NCBI GenBank assembly: GCA_031264755.1
Contig: JAISDO010000008.1
Location: 55,549-119,548, forward strand
Direction of reading: 5' to 3'
Source of the DNA: Clostridiales bacterium
Lineage (GTDB): Bacteria > Bacillota_A > Clostridia > Christensenellales > Pumilibacteraceae
Length of the DNA: 64,000 nt
Of the stretch, positions 17,032 through 26,600 are shown piece after piece. The notes below the pieces were generated by a model. That model worked only from the letters and a program-made list of their open reading frames with translations, made no database searches and was not told the origin of the DNA. Both the position numbers and the translations under genes were made by a program. How positions within the stretch are numbered: the stretch's first letter is position 1; each line of letters opens with the position of its first letter.

Positions 17032-19020
17032 CTAATTTTGTATTGTTTGTAGTAAATTGTGCAATTCGGTCTCACTCACAATCCTAATACCCAACTGTGT
17101 AGCTTTGGCTAATTTGCTACCTGCGTTTTCGCCTGCTAGTACTATATCTGTATTCTTAGATATACTGTCATTCACACTCCCACCATGTGTCACAACAAGT
17201 TGCACAAAATAATTGCGTGGCTTAGACAATGTACCGGTGATGACGACTTTTTTGCCTGACAATATACCCAATTGAAGAGGCTTGGTCTCAACTTGAGGGA
17301 TCACGCCTAACTCATGCAATTGTTGCAATTGCTCAATATTGTGGTGATTGCCAAAATAATCTACAATGCTCTGTGACACACTATCACCTATATCTTGGAT
17401 ATCTAACAATTGTGATTGAGTGGCTTTGACTATATTGTCTAGAGTCCCAAAATATTCGGTCAAATCTTTGGCAGTCTTCTTGCCTACTCCATTGATACCC
17501 AAAGCATTGACAAATTTGTGCAGGGGGGGGGTCTTAGATGCTTGTATATTAGTGAGTATATTGGTTATCTTTTTGGCACCAAATCCCATCATACCATCCA
17601 AGTCACTATACTGCAATCTATACAAATCCACTACAGTCTTGACCAAACTACGATCGTACAACAATTGTATAGTCTTGACGCTGATTCCTTGTATATCCAT
17701 ACAACCTCTTGCTACCCAGTGCTCTATCTTGCTACACACTATAGCAGGACATTGCTGATTGATACAGAAGATATTGACACCATCTTGACTCAAATCTTGA
17801 TTGCACATAGGACAAACATTAGGTTGATTTATTGTAGACTGAGCAGTACCTACCACACCATATAATATCTCTGGTATTACGTCATTGCTTCGTCGCACAA
17901 ATACCGTACTACCTATACCCAAACCTTTTCTGTTGATGTCCTCTATATTGTTGAGCGTAGCACGGCTTATTTGTACACCACCTATGTCTACAGGCTGTAG
18001 TATTGCCATAGGGGTTAGCTTGCCTGTCCTACCCACTTGCCACACTACATCATTGAGGATAGTAGACACCTCTAATGATTCAAACTTGTATGCAACCGCC
18101 CATCTAGGAAATTTGTCTGTATGTCCTAGTTGAGCTCTTTGACCGTAGTCATCAACCTTGATTACCATACCATCTATAAGCAAATCCAATTCTTCTCTTT
18201 GTATAGACTTGATATATTCAACAACGCTATCCATGTCTCCAAATTTGTGGCTTTGGATTGTATCAAACTTGTTGTCACGCAAGAATTGAAGTGCCTTGCT
18301 ATGTGTATCTATAATATTGTCTTGTATATGATTGATGTGATAAAACAGTACATCTACCTTGCGGTCAATTGCCGCTTGTGGTTGAAGATTGCGTATAGCC
18401 CCAGCTACACCATTGCGAGCATTCTTGATAGCAACTGCACTAGTTGCATTGTATTCTGCAAGATCACTCAATCGTATATACCCCTCACCCTGTATCTCTA
18501 TCGTGCCATTGTACTCTATAACTTTGGGTATGCTAGATATTCCTTGCACTTGAGCTGTCACTGTCTCACCAACAATACCGTCCCCTCTCGTTGCTACTTT
18601 GACAAGATTGCCTTTGTTGTAAGTAAAATTCAATGTAAGCCCATCTATCTTGTATTCGCAACAATATTCGGGCTGTACTCCTAGCTTGTTGCATATCTTA
18701 GTATCCCAATCTTGCAACTCTGTATAGCTATTGACTTTGTCTAGACTGAGTAGTCTTGTCAAATGTACATGTGGTGCAAATTTGGTATCAGCAATATCAC
18801 CAACTCTAGTAGTTGGGCTATTGGGGAGCACAATACCTGTGGATTGCTCCAATTGTTGTAGTTGATAGTACAAATCATCATACACCTTATCTGCAACTAT
18901 TGGATTGTCAAGTACATAATAGGCATGACTATACTCGTTGAGTTTGGTTGCCAACTCTTGCATTTTGCATATATCATCTTGTCGGTGTGATGTGCTAATA
19001 TTTTGCTCCGGATTTGACAT
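17032..19020 (-). CDS. ligA: NAD-dependent DNA ligase LigA
   Basis: A 662-residue ligase that seals nicks in replication and repair using NAD+. The adenylation lysine is in 'CCEYKIDGLT' (about K124), followed by the OB domain, a four-cysteine zinc finger (CPMC, and CINQQC near residue 410-430), helix-hairpin-helix repeats and a C-terminal BRCT domain (from about 588, 'LSGKKVVITG'). Length is normal. A run of nine C in the coding strand (17523-17531) encodes Thr-Pro-Pro in the HhH region; slippage would truncate the protein. The ATG at 19020 was preferred to the TTG at 19026: a TATAAT lies six bases before it and no ribosome binding site exists. Confidence 0.96.
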   Translation of the reverse strand: MSNPEQNISTSHRQDDICKMQELATKLNEYSHAYYVLDNPIVADKVYDDLYYQLQQLEQSTGIVLPNSPTTRVGDIADTKFAPHVHLTRLLSLDKVNSYTELQDWDTKICNKLGVQPEYCCEYKIDGLTLNFTYNKGNLVKVATRGDGIVGETVTAQVQGISSIPKVIEYNGTIEIQGEGYIRLSDLAEYNATSAVAIKNARNGVAGAIRNLQPQAAIDRKVDVLFYHINHIQDNIIDTHSKALQFLRDNKFDTIQSHKFGDMDSVVEYIKSIQREELDLLIDGMVIKVDDYGQRAQLGHTDKFPRWAVAYKFESLEVSTILNDVVWQVGRTGKLTPMAILQPVDIGGVQISRATLNNIEDINRKGLGIGSTVFVRRSNDVIPEILYGVVGTAQSTINQPNVCPMCNQDLSQDGVNIFCINQQCPAIVCSKIEHWVARGCMDIQGISVKTIQLLYDRSLVKTVVDLYRLQYSDLDGMMGFGAKKITNILTNIQASKTPPLHKFVNALGINGVGKKTAKDLTEYFGTLDNIVKATQSQLLDIQDIGDSVSQSIVDYFGNHHNIEQLQQLHELGVIPQVETKPLQLGILSGKKVVITGTLSKPRNYFVQLVVTHGGSVNDSISKNTDIVLAGENAGSKLAKATQLGIRIVSETELHNLLQTIQN
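17523..17531. repeat. Nine-base homopolymer inside ligA
   Basis: Nine G on the plus strand, read as nine C in ligA, spanning codons for Thr-Pro-Pro-Leu. Any length change puts the last third of LigA out of frame. Confidence 0.95.
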
Positions 19021-19026
19021 AGACAA

Positions 19027-19054
19027 ATTATATCACACCACAACACAAAACCAA
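19027..19054 (-). promoter_or_regulatory. Putative ligA promoter overlapping a hairpin
   Basis: TTGGTT (19049-19054), 16-base spacer, TATAAT (19027-19032) on the minus strand, six bases before the ligA ATG. The -35 element lies inside the left arm of the inverted repeat 19043-19084. Confidence 0.55.
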
Positions 19055-19084
19055 GCAAGTTTTTTGGCATGCTTGGTTTTGTGT
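19043..19084 (-). terminator. 15-bp hairpin between the DUF2130 gene and ligA
   Basis: Perfect 15-base arms (19043-19057 and 19070-19084) with a 12-base loop. It lies just after the DUF2130 gene stop and probably terminates it, while overlapping the ligA -35 element. Confidence 0.65.
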
Positions 19085-19117
19085 CTTTGGGAGATATAGT
19101 ACTCAACTAACAAAATA

Positions 19118-20548
19118 CTAAACTTGTGTTGCCTCTAATACCTCAATATCGTCGTCATCTGGCTCTATATCATTGAGTGATTGCTCTAGCATCTTTTGCT
19201 TGACGCTAGGGAGACCTTTGGTTAGCTTTTTGATATTGACCTTCTCTATCTTACTGTTAGCAAGTCCCAACTGTCTAGCAGTCTTCTGTATATTCTCTTT
19301 GGTCTTTTCTAGACTTTTGATTGACTTGTCTATCTCGTTGATTGTACTCTCAAAGAATTTGCTAGCTGTATTATAGTTGCTGCTATAGTCTTCTTTGAAT
19401 TGATTGAGTCTCCTCTCAAACTCTGTCAATTCATAATTTTGATTCTTGATTATTTCTAACTCTTGTTTTTGGTTAGCGGTAGTCATAGCAGCATCTTTGA
19501 GCATTTGGATCAACGCTATAAAATATTGCGGTCTTATAATATACATCTTGTCATAGTCATAAGACTTGTATATACCATTGTCATATAGGGGATTGTCCTC
19601 TTCTAACATTGTTACAAGTACAGCATACTCACATGATTTGTTTTGCCTATCCTTGTCAAGCTTGCCCAAAAATTGCTTGTTGGTCTGTTTGGTCACACTG
19701 TCCTTGTTCTGATTCTTCATCTCAAACATTATTGACAGCAATTCTACCTTTTTGGTACTGTCTGTATAATCTCTATATACAAAGTCACCTTTGGCGTTTT
19801 CTACAACTTGATTGTCCTTGTCAAAATAAGCATATGGAAATTGAGCCCTATGCAACTCAAATTCGGTCAAACAATGTTGTTCTAGATTCTCACCACGTAG
19901 CTTGATGTTGAGTTTGGACTTGAAGAGTTTTTCTTGTTCTAGCTCTTCTTGTTTGCGTTTGACTTCATACTCTAACGTAGCTATTTGCTTGCCAAATTCT
20001 TGTTTGATTTGTTCCTGTTGATCTGTGTTTTGCTTAACAAGATTGAACACCTCTTCTTGTTTCTCTTTTTCTAGGCTCAATTTGACTTTCTGCACTTCGT
20101 TGTTGTGTAGATCTTGAGCTTGCTTGAGTTGCACCTTGAGCACTTCTAGCTCCTGTTGAGTTTGGGCTAACGCTTGTTGCTTTTCGTTGTCTTTCTGTAG
20201 CTCGGTCTCTTTGATTAGAGACTTCTGCTGCTGTACCCAAGTCTCTAGATCTTTCTTTTTTTGCTCTTCTATTTGAGCTTTTTGACGCTTGAGCTCTTCC
20301 AACTCCAATTGGTACTTGTTGAGTTGCTCATTTACACTTAGTTTGGCGGTGGCTTCTGCCAATTCTTTCTCTTTTTTGATTTGGGCTTGATAGGACTCTT
20401 GTTGTTCCTTTATACGCTTGTCCAACTCTTGTTGTTTGGACTCTAATGCCCTTTGTACTGCCAATTCGGTCTTGTGATCTGTTATCTTAGACAATACACT
20501 CTCATCCAAAGTCTCACCACAATGTGGACACACAATATTTATACTCAT
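19118..20548 (-). CDS. DUF2130 protein with coiled coil and nuclease-like domain
   Basis: A 476-residue protein. It starts with a zinc-knuckle-like CPHCGE, then a long Q/E/K-rich coiled coil (about 25-215), then the DUF2130 domain, which has the restriction-endonuclease-like signature: 'NAKGDFVYRD' supplies an aspartate and 'SIMFEMKN' the ExK motif. Family members are uncharacterised; a DNA-cleaving or binding role is an inference from the fold. The ATG at 20548 has AGAGGA upstream and a consensus promoter. It is divergent from dnaD and ends in a 15-base hairpin, so it is a single-gene unit. Confidence 0.85.
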   Translation of the reverse strand: MSINIVCPHCGETLDESVLSKITDHKTELAVQRALESKQQELDKRIKEQQESYQAQIKKEKELAEATAKLSVNEQLNKYQLELEELKRQKAQIEEQKKKDLETWVQQQKSLIKETELQKDNEKQQALAQTQQELEVLKVQLKQAQDLHNNEVQKVKLSLEKEKQEEVFNLVKQNTDQQEQIKQEFGKQIATLEYEVKRKQEELEQEKLFKSKLNIKLRGENLEQHCLTEFELHRAQFPYAYFDKDNQVVENAKGDFVYRDYTDSTKKVELLSIMFEMKNQNKDSVTKQTNKQFLGKLDKDRQNKSCEYAVLVTMLEEDNPLYDNGIYKSYDYDKMYIIRPQYFIALIQMLKDAAMTTANQKQELEIIKNQNYELTEFERRLNQFKEDYSSNYNTASKFFESTINEIDKSIKSLEKTKENIQKTARQLGLANSKIEKVNIKKLTKGLPSVKQKMLEQSLNDIEPDDDDIEVLEATQV

Positions 20549-20574
20549 ACAATCCTCTTTATTATATAACTTGA

Positions 20575-20603
20575 ATAATACTCAACACTCAATACCTTGT
20601 CAA
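20575..20603 (-). promoter_or_regulatory. Promoter of the DUF2130 gene
   Basis: TTGACA (20598-20603), 17-base spacer, TATTAT (20575-20580) on the minus strand, giving a short leader before the ribosome binding site AGAGGA. Confidence 0.7.
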
Positions 20604-20719
20604 CAACCAATTTGACTATACTGTGCCTAATTGTGTATAATCACACTACTACAAATCATATCAATTTGACGTGTCATTGTCAACAATACAAATATACGAT
20701 AGTCATATATATTTTTACA

Positions 20720-22174
20720 ATGTTTGCAAAACTTTCCACACAACGAGCAATAGAACTCAAAATACCATTGGATATACTCTTCATAGAAGAATATATGCCT
20801 CACGCCCCCGATACATTTGTCAAAGTGTATCTATTTGGGCTATCTCTGTGTAGTCACAATATTGATGTGGACAACTCTATCCAACGCATATCCAAGAGAC
20901 TAGCTATAGATAGTCAAGAAGTACTCAATGCGTATGAGTACTGGCAAGAACAAGGACTAATCAATATATTGTCTACCACACCCATATCTGTAGAGTACTT
21001 GCCTATCAAGGAGTATAGTGTCAACTATCGCAAAAAATACAGCAAAGACAAGTATGCGGACTTCAATAGACAGTTGCAATCCATCTTGCCCAACAGACAG
21101 ATTATGCAATCCGAATATCTAGAGTACTACAATGCTATAGAGAGTTTGCATATGACCCCTGACGCTATGATAGGTATCATTAGCTATTGCGTGCGACTTA
21201 AGGGCATAGATATAGGATACAAATACATATTGGCGGTAGCTCGCAACCTAGCCAAGGAGGGTATACTCACTTTTGACGCTGTCAACAATCACCTAGATGA
21301 GCTCAAATTGTATGAGAATGATATACATCTGATCTTCAAAGCTCTGAGCTTGATACGAAGTGTAGACCACAATGATAAGACGCTCTATCTCAAGTGGACC
21401 AAGCAATATGGATTCAAGCTAAGCACAATAGTAGATGTAGCTCGCAAATTGAAGCGAAGCAAGAATATAGAGAGTTTGGATGCCAAGTTGACCAAATATT
21501 ACAATATCAACAAGCTGACAGACCAAGAGATACTAGACTTTGAGACCAATGCAGATGCTATGCTAGCTCTAGCCAAGGATATATATCACAACTTGGGACA
21601 ACGCTATGATCACTTGGGGTCTTTTGTAGATACTTATATACCCAAGTGGTTGGATCTAGGATTTGATAGGGCTAGTCTAATCCAAATAGCACAGTACTGT
21701 TTCAAAAAAAACTATAGGACTATAGAAGAATTAGACAATACTATACTCAAATTTTATAAATTGGGATTGACAACTACTAGCAGTATAGACAACCACCTAC
21801 AAGGTATAGCTGAGACAGATCTCAAGATCAAGGCTATATTAGAAACCGTAAATCACGACCGAATGGTGAATCCTAGAGATAGAGACTTTTACAGAACTTG
21901 GACTTTTGGTTGGGTATTGAGTGATGAGTTGATACTGTACGCAGCGTCGTTAGCTCAATCTACCAGCAATCCCATGCAATATATCAACGCAACACTAGCT
22001 GATTGGCACAACAAAGGTATCAGCACAATAGAGCAAGCCAAAGCCACTAGACCAAGTTATCCGTCAGTCTCCAAGCAATCTGCCCAAGCTATACAAAATA
22101 ATATCCCTACCAAAATTATGACAGCTGAGCAGCTTAATGCTCTGTTTGACAGTCTTGATCCAAATGACATGTAA
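20720..22174 (+). CDS. dnaD: DnaD/DnaB-like replication initiation protein with repeated C-terminal modules
   Basis: A 484-residue DNA replication initiation and restart protein. The N-terminal winged helix (residues 1-90, 'LDILFIEEYMPHAPDTFVKVYLFGLSLC') is typical of DnaD. The rest contains at least four DDBH2-like segments around a 'YxxxW...G' pattern (YLKWTKQYGF, YIPKWLDLGF, FYRTWTFGW, TLADWHNKGI), against one in B. subtilis DnaD. Start ATG 20720 was chosen over 20597 because it begins the wHTH domain; a TATATT lies six bases before it and there is no ribosome binding site. It is followed after eight bases by dnaI, so the pair forms the helicase-loading operon. Confidence 0.9.
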   Translation: MFAKLSTQRAIELKIPLDILFIEEYMPHAPDTFVKVYLFGLSLCSHNIDVDNSIQRISKRLAIDSQEVLNAYEYWQEQGLINILSTTPISVEYLPIKEYSVNYRKKYSKDKYADFNRQLQSILPNRQIMQSEYLEYYNAIESLHMTPDAMIGIISYCVRLKGIDIGYKYILAVARNLAKEGILTFDAVNNHLDELKLYENDIHLIFKALSLIRSVDHNDKTLYLKWTKQYGFKLSTIVDVARKLKRSKNIESLDAKLTKYYNINKLTDQEILDFETNADAMLALAKDIYHNLGQRYDHLGSFVDTYIPKWLDLGFDRASLIQIAQYCFKKNYRTIEELDNTILKFYKLGLTTTSSIDNHLQGIAETDLKIKAILETVNHDRMVNPRDRDFYRTWTFGWVLSDELILYAASLAQSTSNPMQYINATLADWHNKGISTIEQAKATRPSYPSVSKQSAQAIQNNIPTKIMTAEQLNALFDSLDPNDM

Positions 22175-22182
22175 GGACAACC

Positions 22183-23079
22183 ATGCAAAATTATAGACAA
22201 ATCATAGACCAAAAGATAGCAACCAAACGCAACAAAGTCTTGCAAGCACGTAGCTTGTACGACACTCTCAACGAAGAATATGAGAGTTTCTATACCAATG
22301 AGTGCCTATTGAGAAGAGCTATATTTGACAATGATGCAAGCGCCATATCCAAATATATGGACAATAGACGCAATATATTAGAGCATCTTAATGTTGATAT
22401 CAATATACTAGAGCCACAAGTAGACTGTCAACTGTGCAATGACGAGGGGTACCTTGATCAATCTATATGCACATGCGTCAAGTCAAGCCTAGCTAAGCAA
22501 TTTTGGCAGCAGCATCAATACCTTGCAACTGCCACATTTGACAATATCAATGATGACTTCTATGGGGATATTACCCAACCTAACAATATCGTCAATAGAC
22601 TACAAGCATTCTGTGAGAGATTTCCTAGTACTAAATACTTTAGCCTTGTATTGTCAGGCAACACAGGTACTGGCAAGACATACCTAGCGGGGTGTATAGC
22701 CAATCAACTACTCAATGCTATGCACAATGTTGTGTTTGTGTCTGCTATGCAATTTGTGCGACATATGACCAAGTATCACACTACTTTTGATGATACCAAA
22801 GAGACATATTTTGCTCCTTATATAGACTGTGATCTATTAATCATAGATGACTTAGGTACTGAGAGCATCTTCAACAACATAACTCTAGAATATTTGTATC
22901 TAGTGATTGGCACAAGACTGTCCAGTCGCAAGCATATATTGTTGACATCCAATCTAGATATCAATGCATTGCAATCCAGATACGGCATGCGTATAGCTAG
23001 TAGACTGTATGACAAGCAACTGTGTTATGCACATACGCTCAATGGAGCTGACAAGAGGATAATTGGTACAACCAAGTGA
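22183..23079 (+). CDS. dnaI: DnaI/DnaC-like replicative helicase loader
   Basis: A 298-residue AAA+ ATPase that loads the DnaB-type helicase. An N-terminal zinc-binding region with CQLC and CTC (about residues 83-105) precedes the ATPase core: Walker A GNTGTGKTY near residue 160, Walker B LLIIDDLGTE, sensor 'LLTSNLD', and an arginine finger region 'YGMRIASRLYD'. AAGGA lies five bases before the ATG. It is the second gene of the dnaD operon and is closed by a hairpin overlapping its stop codon. Confidence 0.93.
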   Translation: MQNYRQIIDQKIATKRNKVLQARSLYDTLNEEYESFYTNECLLRRAIFDNDASAISKYMDNRRNILEHLNVDINILEPQVDCQLCNDEGYLDQSICTCVKSSLAKQFWQQHQYLATATFDNINDDFYGDITQPNNIVNRLQAFCERFPSTKYFSLVLSGNTGTGKTYLAGCIANQLLNAMHNVVFVSAMQFVRHMTKYHTTFDDTKETYFAPYIDCDLLIIDDLGTESIFNNITLEYLYLVIGTRLSSRKHILLTSNLDINALQSRYGMRIASRLYDKQLCYAHTLNGADKRIIGTTK

Positions 23080-23092
23080 TTGTACCAATTAT
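23059..23092 (+). terminator. Hairpin overlapping the dnaI stop codon
   Basis: Perfect 13-base arms (23059-23071 and 23080-23092) around an 8-base loop that contains the TGA of dnaI. Confidence 0.55.
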
Positions 23093-23125
23093 TGCATTGT
23101 AGATCTGTTGTATCTAAACACAACC

Positions 23126-23160
23126 AAATAAGGGTGTCAAACATAGCGACACCCTTATTT
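23126..23160 (+). terminator. Second hairpin after dnaI
   Basis: Perfect 13-base arms (23126-23138 and 23148-23160) with a 9-base loop, stem core AAGGGTGTC. It lies between the convergent dnaI and wHTH/helicase units and may end both. Confidence 0.7.
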
Positions 23161-23220
23161 CAAACACTACAATCAAGCAAGCGCACATTGATTGCAATAC
23201 ATCAGTCAAATCTATGCTGA

Positions 23221-23292
23221 TTAGTATACTTCAAACTTGTACCACTTGCTCCCTACGGTGACAAATCTCCAATTCTCGCCTGAGCCCACCTT
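23221..23292 (-). pseudogene. Readthrough tail completing the winged-helix domain
   Basis: In frame after the TAG at 23293-23295, 23 codons encode the conserved C-terminal part of an OmpR-type wHTH (WRFVTVGSKWYKFEVY) and end in TAA. TAG serves as the normal stop of other genes here (for example at 2107, 3080, 19118), so this is more likely a nonsense mutation than recoding. Confidence 0.6.
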
Positions 23293-23613
23293 CTATCTAA
23301 TACCCCTGAAGTGTACGTCTACAGTCCTAGTATCCCCGTCACAACCTACTTCCCATACTTTTTCTAGCAATTTTTCTCTGCTAAAAAGCTCATTAGGGTG
23401 AGTGACAAAGTAGTACAACAACTCTATCTCCTTAGGTGGCATCTCTATACGTTTGCCTAACACTTTGACGATATAACTGTTGATACTTACAAACAAGCTG
23501 CCAATGAAGACACCTTGAGATTGGGGCTCTAGTATATTTGTCTGATATTTTGGCAACTGGCTTTGTGACTTTGTACCAACAATGTCAATACTGTAATCAT
23601 CTTTGTCATTCAT
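23293..23613 (-). CDS. Stand-alone OmpR/PhoB-type winged-helix protein, cut by an in-frame TAG
   Basis: A 106-residue protein. Residues 46-106 form the start of an OmpR/PhoB effector domain: 'PPKEIELLYYFVTHPNELFS' and 'DTRTVDVHFRGIR' are nearly standard. There the frame meets TAG, but it continues with 'KVGSGENWRFVTVGSKWYKFEVY' and stops at TAA (23221-23223), which is exactly the missing final helix and beta-hairpin wing. The domain is therefore truncated by one amber codon or depends on readthrough. There is no receiver domain. The ATG at 23613 overlaps the helicase stop (ATGA-type), so translation is coupled to that gene. Its linker 'DIVGTKSQSQLPK' resembles a repeated linker in the helicase. 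Confidence 0.7.
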   Translation of the reverse strand: MNDKDDYSIDIVGTKSQSQLPKYQTNILEPQSQGVFIGSLFVSINSYIVKVLGKRIEMPPKEIELLYYFVTHPNELFSREKLLEKVWEVGCDGDTRTVDVHFRGIR

Positions 23614-26600
23614 TTGGATTGGTTGTGTTAGATTGCACTTGTCCACTATATGGCTTGTCCTCTAGTTGTATTGTATCATCATCTACGATAGACAACATCT
23701 CTAGATCAATCATATCTTGTAGTACTGTACTAAGCTTGGATTTGATAGTACTGCCTACACTCTTCCACCCATAGCAATGTAGACTAACAAGCTTGAACAA
23801 TTCGTCCCTAGTGATACCATAACTAGCTCTAGCACAAGCATAAATCATATCCGCAAAGTCAGCATTTGGTACATTGTTGGCAGGTTGTCCATAGTATCTT
23901 GACTTTGGCAACTGACTTGATTGTTTTGGTACCAAGACAATATCATCCTGTTGCTTTGACTCGGCTTGTGTCAATACAACATCATCTTTTGGAGTGTCAT
24001 TGCGTACTATGTTGGTTGTATTGAGATTGGGTACTTTGTCTACCGTGTAGGCTGTGTTGGTATTAGTTGCAATAGGTTGCTCAACTCGTCTATTGTGTAT
24101 GTTGATTGTATCACCGTCAATATAGAGTGCTTGTTGATCCAATAAGTCTTGTAGTGCCCCCTCAAGCTTGGATTTGATAGTACTGCCTACAATCTTATAT
24201 CCATAGCAGTTGAGACTAACAAGCCTAAACAATTCGTCTTTGGTTGTGCTATTACAGTCTTTAGCACATGAATAAAGCATATCAACCCAATCACTATTGG
24301 GTATATCTATAGGAGATTTGCCATAGTATCTTGACTTTGACAACTGACTTGATTGTTTTGGTACCAAGACAATATCATCTTGTGGATTGTCATTGTGTAC
24401 TAGATTGATTGCCGTAGATTGAACTTGACTACTATATGGATTGTCCTCTTGATATGCCGCAATTGCTGCATCTATAGCTTGTTTGAGTTGCTCTTTGGCA
24501 TTGTTTTGGTCTCTATACCAGTGAGTAGACCACACTCTATATATAGTCCACCCCATGTTCTCCAATACACTTTGTCTCAATCTATCACGGTCTCTAGCAG
24601 TCTTAGAAGAGTGATAAGACGCCCCGTCACACTCTATACCTATACAAAATCTACCACTATGATTTGGGTGCCTAACTGCCATATCTATACGGTATCCACT
24701 ACACCCTACTTGTGTAGCCACATCATATCCCAACGCTCTAAGGTAATTGTATACACTCTCTTCAAACATAGAGTCAAACTGTACACTGCCATTATCCACT
24801 CTCTCACCCAACAATGCTTGAGAGCCATGTCTAGCATAGTCTATGTACAATTGGAGCAACTTTGGACCTATGTGTGTTATACTTTCGGTGCGTATATCTG
24901 TAGATAGTATACTACCTACCAACTTGAGATCATATCTAGCTCTAGTGATGGCTACATTCAATCGTCGCTCCCCACCTTGTGCGGTCAACGGTCCAAAGTT
25001 CATATTAAATTTGCCTGTTGCATCTTGAGCATAACCTATACTCAATATTATACTATCTCGCTCATCTCCCTGCACATTCTCTAGACTTTTGACAAAAAAC
25101 TCTTCTTGCCTATCTTCTCCAAATAGTCCTTCGTATGTGGCATCTTGCCTACGCTTGTGCTCCAAAGCTTGCTCTATAGCTTCTTTTTGCACTTCGCCAA
25201 ATGTAATGACACCAAGACTACGATTGGGATAATTGGCAAAATGTTGATATACTAGCTCCGCAACTCTTTGTGCTTCAATTCGGTTGCCGCTCTTGCCCCC
25301 TCTATCGTACACACCTTGGGGGACATATTCGTACGATACACCCATATCATTGGACACATTTATCACCGAAGGGAATGTAACAAGTCTGCCATCGTAGATT
25401 TTGGCATTAGAGAATTCTATAAGGCTCTCATGCTTGCTACGATAGTGCCAACGCAACATTTTAGACGGCAATAAGGCTGCCTCGTCTAGCAAAGATTCGT
25501 ATGCACCTCTATCATCATCTACATCATCATGCAATGTTGTGTCTTGACCATTATTGACGCCATTTTGATCCGAATCGCTTTGGTCATAATCTTGACTGTC
25601 ACTAGAGATAGCAAAAAAACTGCTAGGTGGCAATTGCTTGTTGTCCCCTACTATTATTGCTTGTTTGGCTCTATATATAGCTCCTATAGCGTCCGAGGTC
25701 CTCACTTGAGAGGCTTCGTCAAATATAACAGTATCAAACTTGATATTGCTATCAAGAAAGGTACTTACACTAAGAGGAGACATCATCATACAAGGCTTGA
25801 ATACCCCTATCAAGTTAGGGATAAGAGCTAGCAGCTTGCGTGTAGGCAATCGTTTGGACTTTTTTGCCATCTCTCTTCGCAGTCTAGCAATCTCGCCATA
25901 GTTGCTAGCTGCGTCATCTATATTAGGGAGCTTGTTGTACAGTCTAGACAATACCAATTGTCTAGAGTACTGTATATGCCCTGTATCAAGCTTGACAAAC
26001 TGACTGACCAATTGTTGTTGATAATTATACCTAAATGAGTCTATATGTTGATACTGTGGCACAATTATATCCAACCAGCTCTTGTATACACACTTGCAAA
26101 AACTATCTACAATATGTTTTGAATCAAGTTGCACTAAGGTGATTTGGTCTATATATTGCTGTATCCCAAGCTCTTGAGCCTTGCTGTATATATCCCTGTA
26201 TTGTATATATCTATCTAGAGCGGGATAGTTGTTGTGGCACAACTTGACCTTGGTCATCAATGAGGCTAAGTCCATATTAATGATTGATGACGAGTTGCCA
26301 AAAAGTGATGCAAACTGCGTCAAATATACATTGTACTGATTGAGCCAATCTGTACATTGCGTCAATAGTTGTCTGTACTCGTCTACCAACTTGTCATCTA
26401 TATTGGCAAGCTTGCGGATTGAGTCTGGAGACAGTTTGTACTTGGTAGCAATACTGTATAGTTGTGCGGCTCTATTCAACTTTGGTTTGAGTTGGTCGTC
26501 AATATTGATAGGTAACAATTGTTGTAGATATAGATCAAGTTGCTCTTTGGCTTGGATAGCTCTAACAATATTATCAACTCTAGAGCATATCTCACTATAC

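Noticed and set aside
20034..20240. Low-complexity ORF opposite frame within the coiled-coil region of the DUF2130 gene
   Set aside because: It is a shadow frame of repetitive Gln/Glu/Lys codons of the real gene.
23293..23295. Reassigned TAG codon as an explanation for the interrupted winged helix
   Set aside because: TAG ends several intact genes here (2107, 3080, 15496, 19118, 56603), so it is a working stop codon.
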